Source: Streptomyces tendae (GTDB taxonomy: Bacteria > Actinomycetota > Actinomycetes > Streptomycetales > Streptomycetaceae). Taken from it: 64,000 nucleotides of DNA. The translations under genes and the position numbers were made by a program. Shown here piece by piece: positions 54,686 through 63,895 of this stretch. The stretch spans positions 3,038,001 to 3,102,000 of the forward strand of contig NZ_CP043959.1 of assembly GCF_008632955.1 (NCBI RefSeq), in the 5' to 3' direction. The notes under the pieces are model-generated. The model did no database searches. It had not been told where the DNA came from and worked only from the letters and a program-made list of their open reading frames with translations. Numbering within the stretch: the first letter of the stretch is position 1; every line of letters starts with the position of its first letter.

Positions 54686-55723
54686 ATGAGCTTCACCACC
54701 CCACCGCGGCCGTTCGACATCACCGCGCTCTTCCCCCAGCTGGCCCCGTTGGCGCGCATGGCGACCCGGCTGCACCCGCGGCCGGGGTCGCCGACCGTGC
54801 ACGACAGTTCCGTCGGCGGGCCGCTGCTGTGGCCCGCCGACGAGCCGTGGCCGTACTGCGACGAACCGCACGACAGCCGCGCGGAGCCGGTGGTCCACAC
54901 ACCGGACGACGTCCGGCTCCTCCGTCGCGACCGCGCCGCGGCTGCCGAGCGGCGGCGCCTCGACCCCGAGGCACCCCAGTGGACTCCCGAGGAACGGGCC
55001 ACCTGGGAGCGGCTCGCGAACCGCCCGTGGTTCGACGGCCCGATCCCTCTCCTCCCCGTCGCCCAGCTCTACGCCCGCGACGTCCCCTTCCCGCGCCCGC
55101 CTGAGGCGGACCTCCTTCAGGTGCTCTGGTGCCCCTTCGACCACGAGACGGCCCACCCCCGGACGGCCCTCTTCTGGCGCTCCTCCGCCACCGTCACCCA
55201 CGTTCTCGACGCACCGCCCGAGCCGCCCGTCGTCCAACGGGACTGCTACCTCCCGGAGCCGTGCCTGTTCTCACCGGAGCAGGTCACCGAGTACCCCAAC
55301 CCCTCGGAGCTGGACGAGGAACTGCAGGACCAACTGGAGGACGAGAGCCGTTGGGAGTCGATCGACCCCGAGCTGTACACCACGTACGCGGACGACCCGG
55401 GCGAGCTGTACCTGAACAACCTCTCCACCGCCCCCGGCTGGAAGACCGGCGGCTGGACCCGCTGGAGCCTCACCGATCCCAAGCCCCGCCCCTGCCCCGC
55501 ATGCGGAACCGAGCAGGTCCCGCTTCTCACCCTCGCCTCCTCGGAGTGGGACGGCGGCAGCGGTACCTGGATCGCCGAGGAGGACCCGGCGGACACGTCC
55601 CCGCCTCCCCTGGGAGCCCGGGACGGTCGCTACACCCTGATCGACATCGTCGGCGGCTACAACCTGCAGCTCCATGTCTGCCCGGCCGACCCGTCCCACC
55701 CCCACATCGAAATGGTCCCGTAA
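54686..55723 (+). CDS. YwqG/DUF1963-like protein, candidate immunity protein
   Basis: A 345-residue soluble protein with no signal peptide. VGGPLLWPADEPWPYCDEPH and LLPVAQLYARDVPFPRPPEA followed by LLQVLWCPFDH are the DUF1963 (YwqG) pattern: a G-G-x-P-x-x-P stretch and a short-range beta core. PCPACGTEQVPLL is a small zinc-ribbon-like CxxC, and the end reads IVGGYNLQLHVCPADPSHPH. Proteins of this family are often encoded beside secreted toxins and are proposed immunity proteins. Here the gene starts 32 bases after the nuclease gene, so protection against that nuclease is the likely role; this is inference from position and family. Confidence 0.75.
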   Translation: MSFTTPPRPFDITALFPQLAPLARMATRLHPRPGSPTVHDSSVGGPLLWPADEPWPYCDEPHDSRAEPVVHTPDDVRLLRRDRAAAAERRRLDPEAPQWTPEERATWERLANRPWFDGPIPLLPVAQLYARDVPFPRPPEADLLQVLWCPFDHETAHPRTALFWRSSATVTHVLDAPPEPPVVQRDCYLPEPCLFSPEQVTEYPNPSELDEELQDQLEDESRWESIDPELYTTYADDPGELYLNNLSTAPGWKTGGWTRWSLTDPKPRPCPACGTEQVPLLTLASSEWDGGSGTWIAEEDPADTSPPPLGARDGRYTLIDIVGGYNLQLHVCPADPSHPHIEMVP

Positions 55724-55939
55724 GCGTCTTCGGCGTGCCCGCTTCGAGCAGGCCCGCATCGGCTGCCGACGCCATGCGGTCGGGGCCGCACCGGGACCTG
55801 CGGTAGTCGTCCGCCAGGAACTCCCTTAGCGCGAACCCGCGTTCGCCCCGGCGGCGGAGCGGCGAACGGTACGGGTCCCTCCACGAGCCGGCGGTGGCCG
55901 TTGCCCCTGCCCGGAATCCACCGACACCAGAGAGAAGAC

Positions 55940-57412
55940 ATGTCCTCACGACGTACCAGACGTGTACTGCCCGTCCTCGCGCTCTCCCTCACGCTGAGCC
56001 TCACGGCCGTCGGCACGGCGAACGCCAGCGAAGCCCCGGACCGCGACGCGTCCGGCTCCGCGAGTCCCGCCGTCGTCCCTGCTCCGGTCGATCCGGCGGC
56101 CCCCGCGGCGACCTTGCAGACCGCACCCTTCACCGCGGGGGAGTCCTGCGCCTCGGTTCTGGGCGGTACGCACCCGGCGGCGCCCGAGGCCGCCACGGCA
56201 TGCGTGAGCGTGAAGAGCGGCACCACCGAAGCGGGCACCGTGCCCCGCACCCGGGCGACGTCCGCCCCGGCCGGGCGGGACGCCGTCGCCCCCGCGGGTT
56301 CCCCGACCACGCACGCCGACGAGGGCACCGCGGGCGCCCGGAGCCTGGCCGCCGCGGCGGACGACGCCGACGACCCGGCCGGCGACGGCCTCGGCACCGA
56401 GTTCGAACCCGACGCCGACGACCCCGAACCTCCGGCCGCCACCTGCCAGGTCACCAACCCCGGCACCTGGACGTGGAGCCGCACCGGCGGCATGTGCCTG
56501 AACGGCGCCGAGGTCACGTACAAGCTCCTCGACTCGAGGGGCGCGGAGATCGGGAGCGGCCTGATAGCCGTCAACTCGACCCTCAGCACGTCCTACAAAT
56601 CCCTGGACGTCACCGAGACGATCACCGCCAAGGTGATCCGCGTCACCGGCGACGTGCAGAGTCTCACCCTGCGCATGCAGGTCGGCTGCGGCACCGGCTG
56701 CACGCCGGTGACCAAGCAGCCCTGGTACGCCACCACGCTGGGGTACGACCAGGAGGTCACCGGAAAGACCAAGTACCGCGGCGACCCCTTCGCCACGGGC
56801 AAGACCCGCGTCTCCTTCCGGACCAACTACGCGATGTACGTGACGATGCCGGGCGCCACTCCGGTCGACTCCAGTGCCACCTGGTCCAGCCCCGCGGGCG
56901 GGGAGATCCGCTGTGACGCCGAGCAGCCCCGGCTGCGCGGGTGCGTCATCCCCACGAACGACCTGCCCGTCCTCAGCTATTCGCGCGCGCACGAGAAGTA
57001 CGGGATCGTCGTCCCGATCTACGAGGAGATCATGCGGCGCCGCGGTACCGACATCCTGCACGCCGTCGACCTGGCCCAGGCGACAGTCAACCGCAACGCC
57101 ACCTGCACCCCGTTCACCAACCTGTACCCCAGCACCCGAGGAGCGGACAGCTGCGACGAGTTCCCGCCGGCCAGCACCAAGGAGGGCGGTCAGGACGGCA
57201 CCCTCTGTGCCGAACTGACCCCGCAGGTCGTCAACAACGTGTGGTCCGCACCCGCGACCTGGGCCAACCGACCGGCCACCGGCACGGAGACCTGTCTGCG
57301 GCTGCACATAACCCAGCGCGCCAACAGCTCCGCCGGCGGTGTCCTCGGCTCCCTGCGCAAGTACCAGCGCCTGGTGACGGACGACCCGTTCCGCATCGAG
57401 TTCACCGCCTGA
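55940..57412 (+). CDS. Secreted NucA/NucB-type deoxyribonuclease with a shared N-terminal module
   Basis: A 490-residue secreted protein. Signal peptide: RRTRRVLPVLALSLTLSLTA, cut near TANASEA. After a long Pro/Ala-rich linker, residues about 180-350 (TCQVTNPGTWTWSRTGGMCL, VTYKLLDSRGAEIGSGLIAV, MYVTMPGATPVD) are paralogous to the protein at 52695. The C-terminal 120 residues are NucA/NucB-like with intact motifs: DSCDEFPPASTKEGG and ITQRANSSAGGVLGSLRKYQ, then RLVTDDPFRIEFT. NucA/NucB enzymes cut DNA outside the cell. ATG at 55940 with GAGAAG upstream. An immunity-like gene follows a hairpin. Confidence 0.83.
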   Translation: MSSRRTRRVLPVLALSLTLSLTAVGTANASEAPDRDASGSASPAVVPAPVDPAAPAATLQTAPFTAGESCASVLGGTHPAAPEAATACVSVKSGTTEAGTVPRTRATSAPAGRDAVAPAGSPTTHADEGTAGARSLAAAADDADDPAGDGLGTEFEPDADDPEPPAATCQVTNPGTWTWSRTGGMCLNGAEVTYKLLDSRGAEIGSGLIAVNSTLSTSYKSLDVTETITAKVIRVTGDVQSLTLRMQVGCGTGCTPVTKQPWYATTLGYDQEVTGKTKYRGDPFATGKTRVSFRTNYAMYVTMPGATPVDSSATWSSPAGGEIRCDAEQPRLRGCVIPTNDLPVLSYSRAHEKYGIVVPIYEEIMRRRGTDILHAVDLAQATVNRNATCTPFTNLYPSTRGADSCDEFPPASTKEGGQDGTLCAELTPQVVNNVWSAPATWANRPATGTETCLRLHITQRANSSAGGVLGSLRKYQRLVTDDPFRIEFTA

Positions 57413-57427
57413 ACAGGGCACGATGAA

Positions 57428-57461
57428 CCGGGCCCCCGCGTTGTGCCGCGCGGGGGCCCGG
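57428..57461 (+). terminator. Hairpin after the NucA/NucB gene
   Basis: CCGGGCCCCCGCG (57428-57440) pairs perfectly with CGCGGGGGCCCGG (57449-57461), 16 bases after the stop. It may lower expression of the next gene relative to the nuclease or separate the two. Confidence 0.7.
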
Positions 57462-57509
57462 CAGTCACGATCCGGCATACGGCGCCGGTACACAGAACGG
57501 AGGCAGAAC

Positions 57510-58132
57510 ATGACGACGGACGCGTTCGACTGGGCGGGTGACCAGATGTGCGTCACCTTCACCCGGGACCTGGACCCCGCCGAGGTGTTCACCCGCTACG
57601 GCGCCGACCCGGCCCGTTCCCGCATGCTCGACGCGGACGCCGCGTCAGACCTCCCCACCGGCCAGTTCGCTGCCGGGGCGGTGTCGCTCCTGCGGTCCGG
57701 GAGGCTCGGCGACTGGACGTTCTGCGTCGAGGAGGACGGTGTCATCGGCTCTTGGCCCGAACTCCTCGCCGCGCTGTCCCGGGCACCGAGACCTACAGCG
57801 TTCTGTCCGTCGAGGGCCTGGCCGTCTTCCAGCACTGGCGCGACGGCCGGTGCCTGGAGAACTTCGAACCCGGCCTGGACCAGCCCCCGTCCGCACCTCC
57901 CGGCCCTTGGTGGGACAGGGTTCGGGAAGCCCTGGCCGAGCGTGAGGGCTCCGGAATGGCCCCCGTGGTGTCCCTCGTCCTCGACCACCTCGGCCTCACC
58001 CTGGACGACGCGACCCTGGCCGGGCCCTGGCCCACCCTGACCGTCGCGGAGGACGACGCCCCGACCGCACCACGAGGTGACACCTACGCGGGTGAGGGCC
58101 CGGTCCCGCCGGGCGCCGTCGAGATCCTGTAG
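57510..58132 (+). CDS. DUF6461-like protein, candidate immunity protein, split by a single-base frameshift
   Basis: The first part (ATG at 57510, GGAGG upstream) reads FDWAGDQMCVTFTRDLDPAE, GRLGDWTFCVEEDGVIGSWP and LLAALSR. The frame then breaks at 57781-57783 and resumes as GTETYSVLSVEGLAVFQHW, LENFEPGLDQP and VVSLVLDHLGLTLDDATLAG to 58132. One extra G after CCCGGG restores LSRGTETYSVL and about 207 residues. The pattern fits actinobacterial DUF6461 proteins, soluble and of unknown function, often near toxin or immunity genes. Position after a secreted nuclease suggests immunity. I regard the break as a sequencing undercall. Confidence 0.7.
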
Positions 58133-58162
58133 GCCCCAGGCCGTCCCCCACCGGTCGGGCCC

Positions 58163-59529
58163 TCAAGAGGCCGCGACCTCCAGCACCGTGACCCGGTGAG
58201 CGGGGGCCGGCCGTGGAGGGCGAGGATCTCGTCGGCGAGGGCGATGATCCGCAGCGGGTTGTCCTGCCGACGGGCCTCGATGCCCGCGGCGAGGAGCCCG
58301 GCGGGCACCGCTCCCGCATCGAGGAGGACGCGCCACTCCGCGGGCGGGAGGCGCAGATACTCGAGGTGGGTGAGACGGGATATCTCGCACGGATCGGCGA
58401 GAGTCCCCTCGTACGCACAGAGGGTCCGCAGACGCGGCAGGCCCAACACGGGGGCGAGGCTGAGGGGCTCCTTCTTCCACACCCCGATGCTGAGGACCTC
58501 CAGACCGGGGTGGGCGGCGGCCTCGACGCCGGGAACGGAGACATGATTGACGTGGGCGACGAGCGGGGGCCGTTCGACCCTCGGCACCGGCCTGCCGCCG
58601 AAGTGACGGTGGACGACCATGTCGGTGAGGGAGTCCGCGACCAGCCCGGCACCGACGTTGCCCTCGTGGCCGATGATGATCACCTGTCCCACATGCCCGT
58701 CCGGCCCCGGTGTGAGGTCGACGGCGATACGGTCCCCGCCCCCGTTGTCACCGAAGACGATCCAGCCCGGCGAACCGACGAGCTGCTGCACGGAATCCTC
58801 AGGGCCCGTCTCGACCGCCTCCATGGCGCCGAACTGCCACATCACCTCCCGGGACGCCGCGTCGGCGACGTACAGCTCGCCGAGGGGGAACAGCTCGCAG
58901 CCGATGATGTCGTACGGGTCCCGGAGGTCGTCCCAGTCCTCGTGCCGGCCCCGGACGACCTGGTAGAGAGCCCTCAGTTCGGGCGGCAGCGGCACGCCCA
59001 GACGCAGCTCGGCCGCCGCGATCTCCTCCTCGGTGGCGCCCACCGCGTGCGGGAGCCGTTCACGGAGAGTGCGCTGCAGCAGTTCCACGTCCGCGGACGC
59101 GGCCGGCACCGCGTCCGGTACCGGATCGGGCAGGCGGCGCACCGGCTCGGGCAGTGCCCCGTCCACGAGCAGGAGCGTGCCCGGGTGGGCGGTCGCGATG
59201 CCCGGCTCGGCGGAGGTGCTCGGTTCGATCAGGTGCAGCCGGAGACCTCCGGGTGTGGAGGAGGCCTCCACGACGAAGGAGACCCCGTCGCTCCCGTCCT
59301 TCATGAGCGCCTCGGTGATCAGGCCCACGGCGTCGAACTCGTCCTGGTTGTCCGAGACCAGTGAGGCATGCCCCGGCTGCGGGGGCCGGTATGGGAGGGG
59401 AACACTCCAGGCACCGGGGCTGATCTGCCCCGACACGTGCCCGCCGGGCGCGGCGAGCGTGTCCGCGTGCGCGGCGTGCAGTAGGCGCAGCAGGGGCTGC
59501 CAGGTGGTGAGGTCATGGAGCGAGGACAA
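58163..59529 (-). CDS. SMI1/KNR4-family protein, probable C-terminal frameshift
   Basis: A soluble protein of about 455 residues. A middle SMI1/KNR4 (SUKH) domain, about 165-330, reads GATEEEIAAAELRLGVPLPP, ELRALYQVVRGRHED and GSPGWIVFGDNGGGDRIAVD, with N- and C-terminal additions; the C-terminal part is leucine-repeat-like (LEVLSIGVWKKEPLSLAPVL, HLEYLRLPPAEWRVLLDAG). As given, the frame would run to 58084 and overlap the convergent gene by 49 bases. Adding one base to the G5 run at 58202-58206 changes the end to GRPPAHRVTVLEVAAS with a stop at 58163, which I prefer. SUKH proteins are the commonest immunity fold of bacterial toxin systems. Confidence 0.75.
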
Positions 59530-59562
59530 GGGAGGTCTCCGAAGTATGAGGGATGGTGACGG

Positions 59563-60669
59563 CTACAGCAGGACGAGCAGCTTGGTCCCCGAGACCAGCT
59601 TGCGGTTGACCGAGGTCGACTGGACGAACACCGTGTAGGCCTCGTTGCTCCCCGGTGTCACCGTGACCTCCGTCGACGGCAGGCCGAGGAGCTGACGGGC
59701 GGCGGGACCGGTGAACACCTTCCCGGTCGTGCGGCCGGTGGCCGGGTCCTTCTCCGCCACCGCTATCTGCTTGCGGGCCTGGATCTTCTCCCGCTTGGAC
59801 AGCTCGTAGAAGGCGCAGCCGGTCCTGTACGGATGCCCGGCGCTGGTGACGAAGTCGCGGATCGACGTCGGCCGGTCCACCGGGATCAGCACGTACTTGC
59901 CGGCGCCCAGGGCCTGGAGGCTGGACTTCACGTCCGCCGCGCTGAGGTCCTGGCCCATCGCGAACAGGTTCCTGGTGCCGCGCACGCCCTGCTCGCGGTC
60001 CCGCAGGAACCTCGTGGCGGCCGACTTGACGGCACCGATGGCCTCCTCGACACCCTGGTCGGAGTCGGCGTCCCAGATCGAGATGTTGCCCGTCGGGAAG
60101 CCGTACTGCTGGGCGGTGCGCTTGGCCAGCGAGTTCGGCACCATGATGGCCGAGGTCCAGTGGTCCGGCAGGGTGTTCATCTTGTCCGCGATGCGGCCGC
60201 GCCACTCGTCCAGGACGGCGCGGCCGTCGGGCAGGAGGTCGTGGCGCGCGCCGGTCGTGTCGGCGCCGGAGGCGTTCTCCTCGCCGTCGGTGACGACGAC
60301 CTGGAGGAAGCTGTGCTCGCCGTACTCCTCCCAGATGTGACCGAGGTCGTCGAGCGCCTTCACCGACGCCTGGATCAGTGCCGTCGCGCCGTTCTCGACG
60401 GTGTACAGGCCCCGCATGGACGGCAGGTGCTTGACATCCATGTCCCACACCAGGTTCTCCACCAGGTGGTCGAAGGCGTAGAGGCTGATCCGGGTCTCGT
60501 GGCCGAGCCGGTCGGACTCCTCCGCCAGCCCCTTCACGAACTCGTCGACCACACGCACGAGTTGTTCGGAGTGGCCTCGCATCGAACCGGACTTGTCGAT
60601 GACGAGAGCGACGTGGTTCACGAAGTGCTTCTTGAGCCGGTCCTTCACCGTGGCGCTCATCGCGTCCAT
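59563..60669 (-). CDS. von Willebrand factor A domain protein
   Basis: A 368-residue cytosolic protein. The vWA domain begins HFVNHVALVIDKSGSMRGHS, a complete MIDAS metal motif (DxSxS); the later conserved Thr may be in NGATALIQA and the Asp in VVTDGEENASGADTTGA. The remainder (SIWDADSDQGVEEAIGAVKS, LSAADVKSSLQALGAGKYVL, FTGPAARQLLGLPSTEVTVT) has no domain I can name. Starts at 60669 and 60660 are both possible. It lies just upstream of the SMI1/KNR4 gene on the same strand, 33 bases apart, so the two probably form an operon. Role unknown. Confidence 0.82.
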   Translation of the reverse strand: MDAMSATVKDRLKKHFVNHVALVIDKSGSMRGHSEQLVRVVDEFVKGLAEESDRLGHETRISLYAFDHLVENLVWDMDVKHLPSMRGLYTVENGATALIQASVKALDDLGHIWEEYGEHSFLQVVVTDGEENASGADTTGARHDLLPDGRAVLDEWRGRIADKMNTLPDHWTSAIMVPNSLAKRTAQQYGFPTGNISIWDADSDQGVEEAIGAVKSAATRFLRDREQGVRGTRNLFAMGQDLSAADVKSSLQALGAGKYVLIPVDRPTSIRDFVTSAGHPYRTGCAFYELSKREKIQARKQIAVAEKDPATGRTTGKVFTGPAARQLLGLPSTEVTVTPGSNEAYTVFVQSTSVNRKLVSGTKLLVLL

Positions 60670-61009
60670 CCCTTTCCCCCTCAGCCGCCGGGGAGCTCCC
60701 CAACGCCCTTTTCCGCAGGCGGACGTGCCCGTCCGAGGCGTGAGCCCCCGGATGGATCCTGGTCCGTCCAGATGATGGCTTCACCTTAGGGAGGGGCACT
60801 GACAACCGGGCCGAGCTGCGGTTTCCGCGGCTCGGGGGGTGTGCCTGGCACGTCTCGATTGCTTCACGGTGCTGTCCCGGTCGGGATCTTGCGGTGGGGG
60901 CGTCGCTGGAGCCGGGCTAACGTTCCAGGTCACCGGGGCGCACGTCCATGTGTTCGGTACGGCGTGCCCGGCCCGTTCATGTTCCTGACGCTTCACGGGG
61001 GTACGGCGA
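60670..61009. other. Non-coding divergent promoter region
   Basis: 340 bases between the divergent vWA and PQQ-type genes. I see no supportable gene, repeat or strong dyad; it must hold both promoters. Confidence 0.5.
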
Positions 61010-62281
61010 ATGGCCGAGCGAAACAGCACAACGGGCGACGACACGTCGGGGGAGCCGGGGTTCTCCTCACGCCGGCGTCTGCTGCGGTTGGCCGCCGGAG
61101 GTCTCACACTGGCCGCCCTGACCGCCGGTACGGTCGGTTGCGACGACGGCGCGGTGGAGGCCGAGGACCCCGGAAGCGCCGGCGGCGAGCAGCCGAAGGG
61201 CGACGAGAAGAAGCCCCGCGACGGGGCCACGAGCGGGGACGGCACGGCACCGAAGCCGCTGTGGACGAGGACGACGTCCGCGGAGACGTACGGCGACAAC
61301 GACGAACTCGTGGTCGCCGGCGGGGTGGTGCTCGCCAGCGGCAGCCCGCTGGTGGCCCTCGACACCGCGACCGGCAGGCAGAAGTGGTCCCTGCCGGGCG
61401 GCGTGGTCCCCGGCGCACCCCTGCTGCTCGGCAACGACACGCTGTACCTGGCCGGCAGTCGGTACGACGGCACCGTCACCGGATACGACCCCGCCTCGGG
61501 CAAGGAGACCTGGCGCAGCCGTCTGGGGCAGGGCTACCGGCAGCCGCGGCCCATCGCGGTGGACGGGACGCAGGTGTACGTCATCGCCGAGATCCTCGAG
61601 GACGACGGCTCGTCGAAGACGAACGTCATCGCGGCCCTCGACAGCACCACCGGCAGGATCGCCTGGAAGGAACAGCGCGACCTGGGCACCGTGCAGAACG
61701 GCATCCACGCCGCCGTCCGCGGCCGCCACCTCGTCTACACCGACTTCAGGAAGAACCTCACCGTCCGCGACACCGCCACCGGCGGCCAGGTGTGGACACG
61801 GAAGACGGCGAAGACGAACTACGGCTTCTTCGCCGTGCACGAGGACCTGGTCGTCGTCCCGCAAGGGAACGTCCTTCAGGCCTTCGGCCTCTCCGACGGC
61901 ACGGAGAAGTGGAGCCTGAAATCCTCGGAGTTCGACCCCTTCAAGGAGCCGGCCGTGCTGGAGGACGTTCTCTACGTCGCCGACGGCGCACGGACGTTGC
62001 GGGCCGTCGACCCGCGAACGGGCAAGATCCTCTGGCGGTCGACGTCCCTCGCCGACGCGGGACTCCAGGTGCCGCGCCAGTACGTCAAGGTGGGGGACAC
62101 CCTCTTCGGTGCCACGGACCTGGACACGAAGGGCGGCATCATCGCCATGGACGCGAAGACCGGTGACGTGCGCTGGACGTTCAACGACGGCAGCGGTGAC
62201 CACCACGCATGGCTGGCGGCCACCGACGGCGAGCGCGTCTTCGCCCTCCACGGCACCGCACTGCACGCCATACCGGTGTGA
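61010..62281 (+). CDS. PQQ-like beta-propeller lipoprotein
   Basis: A 423-residue secreted protein. SSRRRLLRLAAGGLTLAALT with lipobox GTVGC (about residues 21-45) marks a Tat-exported lipoprotein; a Gly/Lys/Asp-rich linker follows. From residue 80 on it has seven or so PQQ/YVTN-type propeller blades, each ending in patterns like LVALDTATGRQKWSLPG, VTGYDPASGKETWRSRL, IAALDSTTGRIAWKEQ, LRAVDPRTGKILWRST and IIAMDAKTGDVRWTFNDG. These repeats bind partners or ligands; few such proteins are true quinoprotein enzymes. No kinase domain is attached. Function unknown. Confidence 0.88.
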   Translation: MAERNSTTGDDTSGEPGFSSRRRLLRLAAGGLTLAALTAGTVGCDDGAVEAEDPGSAGGEQPKGDEKKPRDGATSGDGTAPKPLWTRTTSAETYGDNDELVVAGGVVLASGSPLVALDTATGRQKWSLPGGVVPGAPLLLGNDTLYLAGSRYDGTVTGYDPASGKETWRSRLGQGYRQPRPIAVDGTQVYVIAEILEDDGSSKTNVIAALDSTTGRIAWKEQRDLGTVQNGIHAAVRGRHLVYTDFRKNLTVRDTATGGQVWTRKTAKTNYGFFAVHEDLVVVPQGNVLQAFGLSDGTEKWSLKSSEFDPFKEPAVLEDVLYVADGARTLRAVDPRTGKILWRSTSLADAGLQVPRQYVKVGDTLFGATDLDTKGGIIAMDAKTGDVRWTFNDGSGDHHAWLAATDGERVFALHGTALHAIPV

Positions 62282-62428
62282 GGAACGGGCCGGCCGGGTG
62301 GGCGGGTGAGGTGCGCTCAGAGGTGGCCGATCATCACGGTGTCGGAGTGGCGGCCAGGGGACTCCGGCCTGTCGGGTCACTGCTGACGTTCCTGATGCCG
62401 ACGCGCCGCAGGTGAACGGTACGCAGAA

Positions 62429-62461
62429 GCCCTCCGCGTCCGGTCGTCGGACGCGGAGGGC
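62429..62461. terminator. Bidirectional terminator between convergent genes
   Basis: GCCCTCCGCGTCCG (62429-62442), loop GTCGT, CGGACGCGGAGGGC (62448-62461): a perfect 14-base stem between the propeller lipoprotein and MFS genes. The rest of this 204-base gap shows no intact gene. Confidence 0.85.
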
Positions 62462-62485
62462 CTCAGCGCTGCGGTTCAGGCAACC

Positions 62486-63895
62486 TCAGGGAGCCGCGGT
62501 AACAGCGGCCTCCTCACGGGCCGTTGTCTCGGCCGCCTCGCCCTCGTCCAGACCCACGTCCTTCGTCTCCCGTCCGAGCACCAGCGCCACCAGCGTCAGC
62601 AGCGCCATCGAGGACAGGTAGACGCCGACCAGCCAGGGCGAGCCGTCGCCGGTCTCCCACAGGGCCACCGCTATGAAGGGGGCGACGGCCGCGCCGAGGA
62701 TCGAGCTGACGTTGTAGGAGATGCCGGAGCCCGTGTAGCGCACGCTCGTCGGGAACAGTTCCGGCAGCAGCGCGCCCATCGGGCCGAAGGTCATGCCCAT
62801 CAGCGTGAAGCCGAACACCAGCCACAGCACCACGCCCACCGTGCCCAGGCCGATCAGCGGCACCCAGACCAGCCCGAACACCAGGATCCCGGCGGTGACC
62901 GCGATCAGCGTGGCGCGCCGGCCGTACCGGTCGGCGAGCGGGCCGGAGATCAGGGTGAACACGGCGAAGAACAGCACACCGAAGATCATCATCAGCACGA
63001 ACGTCGTGTAGTCGTAGCCCAGCCCCGGCACGTCGGCGTCCTCCGCCGTACGGCCGTAGCTCAGCGAGAACGTCGTCATCAGGTAGAAGAGCACGTACGT
63101 CGCCAGCATGAAGAACGTGCCGAGGACCAGCTGCTTCCAGTGGTTGCGGAAGACCGTCGCCAGCGGCAGCTTGCGCACCAGCCCCGCCTCGCGCGTCTTG
63201 GCGAACACCGGCGCTTCGACCAGGCGCATCCGCACCCACAGGCCGATCGCGACCATCACCGCGGAGAACAGGAACGGGATGCGCCAGCCCCAGTTCAGGA
63301 AGGCCTCGGACGGCTTGGAGGGGTCGGCGCCGGCCGCGGACGGCAGCAGTGCGCCGATGGCGAGGAACAGGCCGTTGCCGATGATGAACCCCAGCGGGGC
63401 GCCCAGTTGCGGGAACGTGCCGTACAGGGCGCGCTTGCCCTTCGGGGCGTTCTCGGTGGCGACCAGGGCCGCGCCGCTCCACTCGCCGCCGAGCGCGAAG
63501 CCCTGCGCCAGCCGCATCAGCACCAGCAGCGCGGTCGCGACCCAGCCGGCCTGCGCGTAGGTGGGCAGGACACCGATGAGGAACGTGGCGATGCCCATGG
63601 TGAGGAGGGACGCCACGAGCGTTCCCTTGCGCCCGAGCCGGTCACCGAGGTGTCCGAAGACCACCGCGCCGATCGGGCGGGCGACCATCGCGGCACCGAA
63701 CACGGCGAACGACGACAGCAGCGCGGTGGTGGGGTCGCTGCTGGGGAAGAAGAGCGTGGGGAAGACCAGAACGGCGGCGGTCGCGTAGATGTAGAAGTCG
63801 TAGAACTCGATCGTCGTGCCGATGAGGCTGGCGATGAGTACGCGCGAACGCGAGTTGACGGGAGCCGGGGCCGGACTGGTGGTTGGTGCGGGCAT
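62486..63895 (-). CDS. MFS transporter, metabolite:proton symporter (MHS) family
   Basis: A 469-residue, 12-helix carrier starting at the ATG at 63895 (MPAPTTSPAPAPVNSRSRVL). IASLIGTTIEFYDFYIYATA is the MHS/ShiA/ProP signature start. GAVVFGHLGDRLGRKGTLVA is the loop 2-3 motif, and LRLAQGFALGGEWSGAALVA, WRIPFLFSAVMVAIGLWVRM and LLPELFPTSVRYTGSGISYN are further family hallmarks. Members import organic acids, shikimate, proline/betaine or alpha-ketoglutarate with protons; the substrate here is unknown. The last 105 bases of the window hold its promoter region and no other gene. Confidence 0.9.
   Translation of the reverse strand: MPAPTTSPAPAPVNSRSRVLIASLIGTTIEFYDFYIYATAAVLVFPTLFFPSSDPTTALLSSFAVFGAAMVARPIGAVVFGHLGDRLGRKGTLVASLLTMGIATFLIGVLPTYAQAGWVATALLVLMRLAQGFALGGEWSGAALVATENAPKGKRALYGTFPQLGAPLGFIIGNGLFLAIGALLPSAAGADPSKPSEAFLNWGWRIPFLFSAVMVAIGLWVRMRLVEAPVFAKTREAGLVRKLPLATVFRNHWKQLVLGTFFMLATYVLFYLMTTFSLSYGRTAEDADVPGLGYDYTTFVLMMIFGVLFFAVFTLISGPLADRYGRRATLIAVTAGILVFGLVWVPLIGLGTVGVVLWLVFGFTLMGMTFGPMGALLPELFPTSVRYTGSGISYNVSSILGAAVAPFIAVALWETGDGSPWLVGVYLSSMALLTLVALVLGRETKDVGLDEGEAAETTAREEAAVTAAP

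Noticed and set aside
61010-62281. PQQ-dependent alcohol/glucose dehydrogenase
   Set aside because: The blades are the generic PQQ/YVTN repeat, and I cannot see the calcium- and PQQ-binding residues or the vicinal cysteines of true quinoprotein dehydrogenases.
62317-62373. A 17-codon minus-strand stretch ending RHSDTVMIGHL that resembles the C-terminus of a GNAT acetyltransferase
   Set aside because: It is too short to support and an in-frame stop lies just upstream. At most a remnant of a deleted gene; not listed as a feature.
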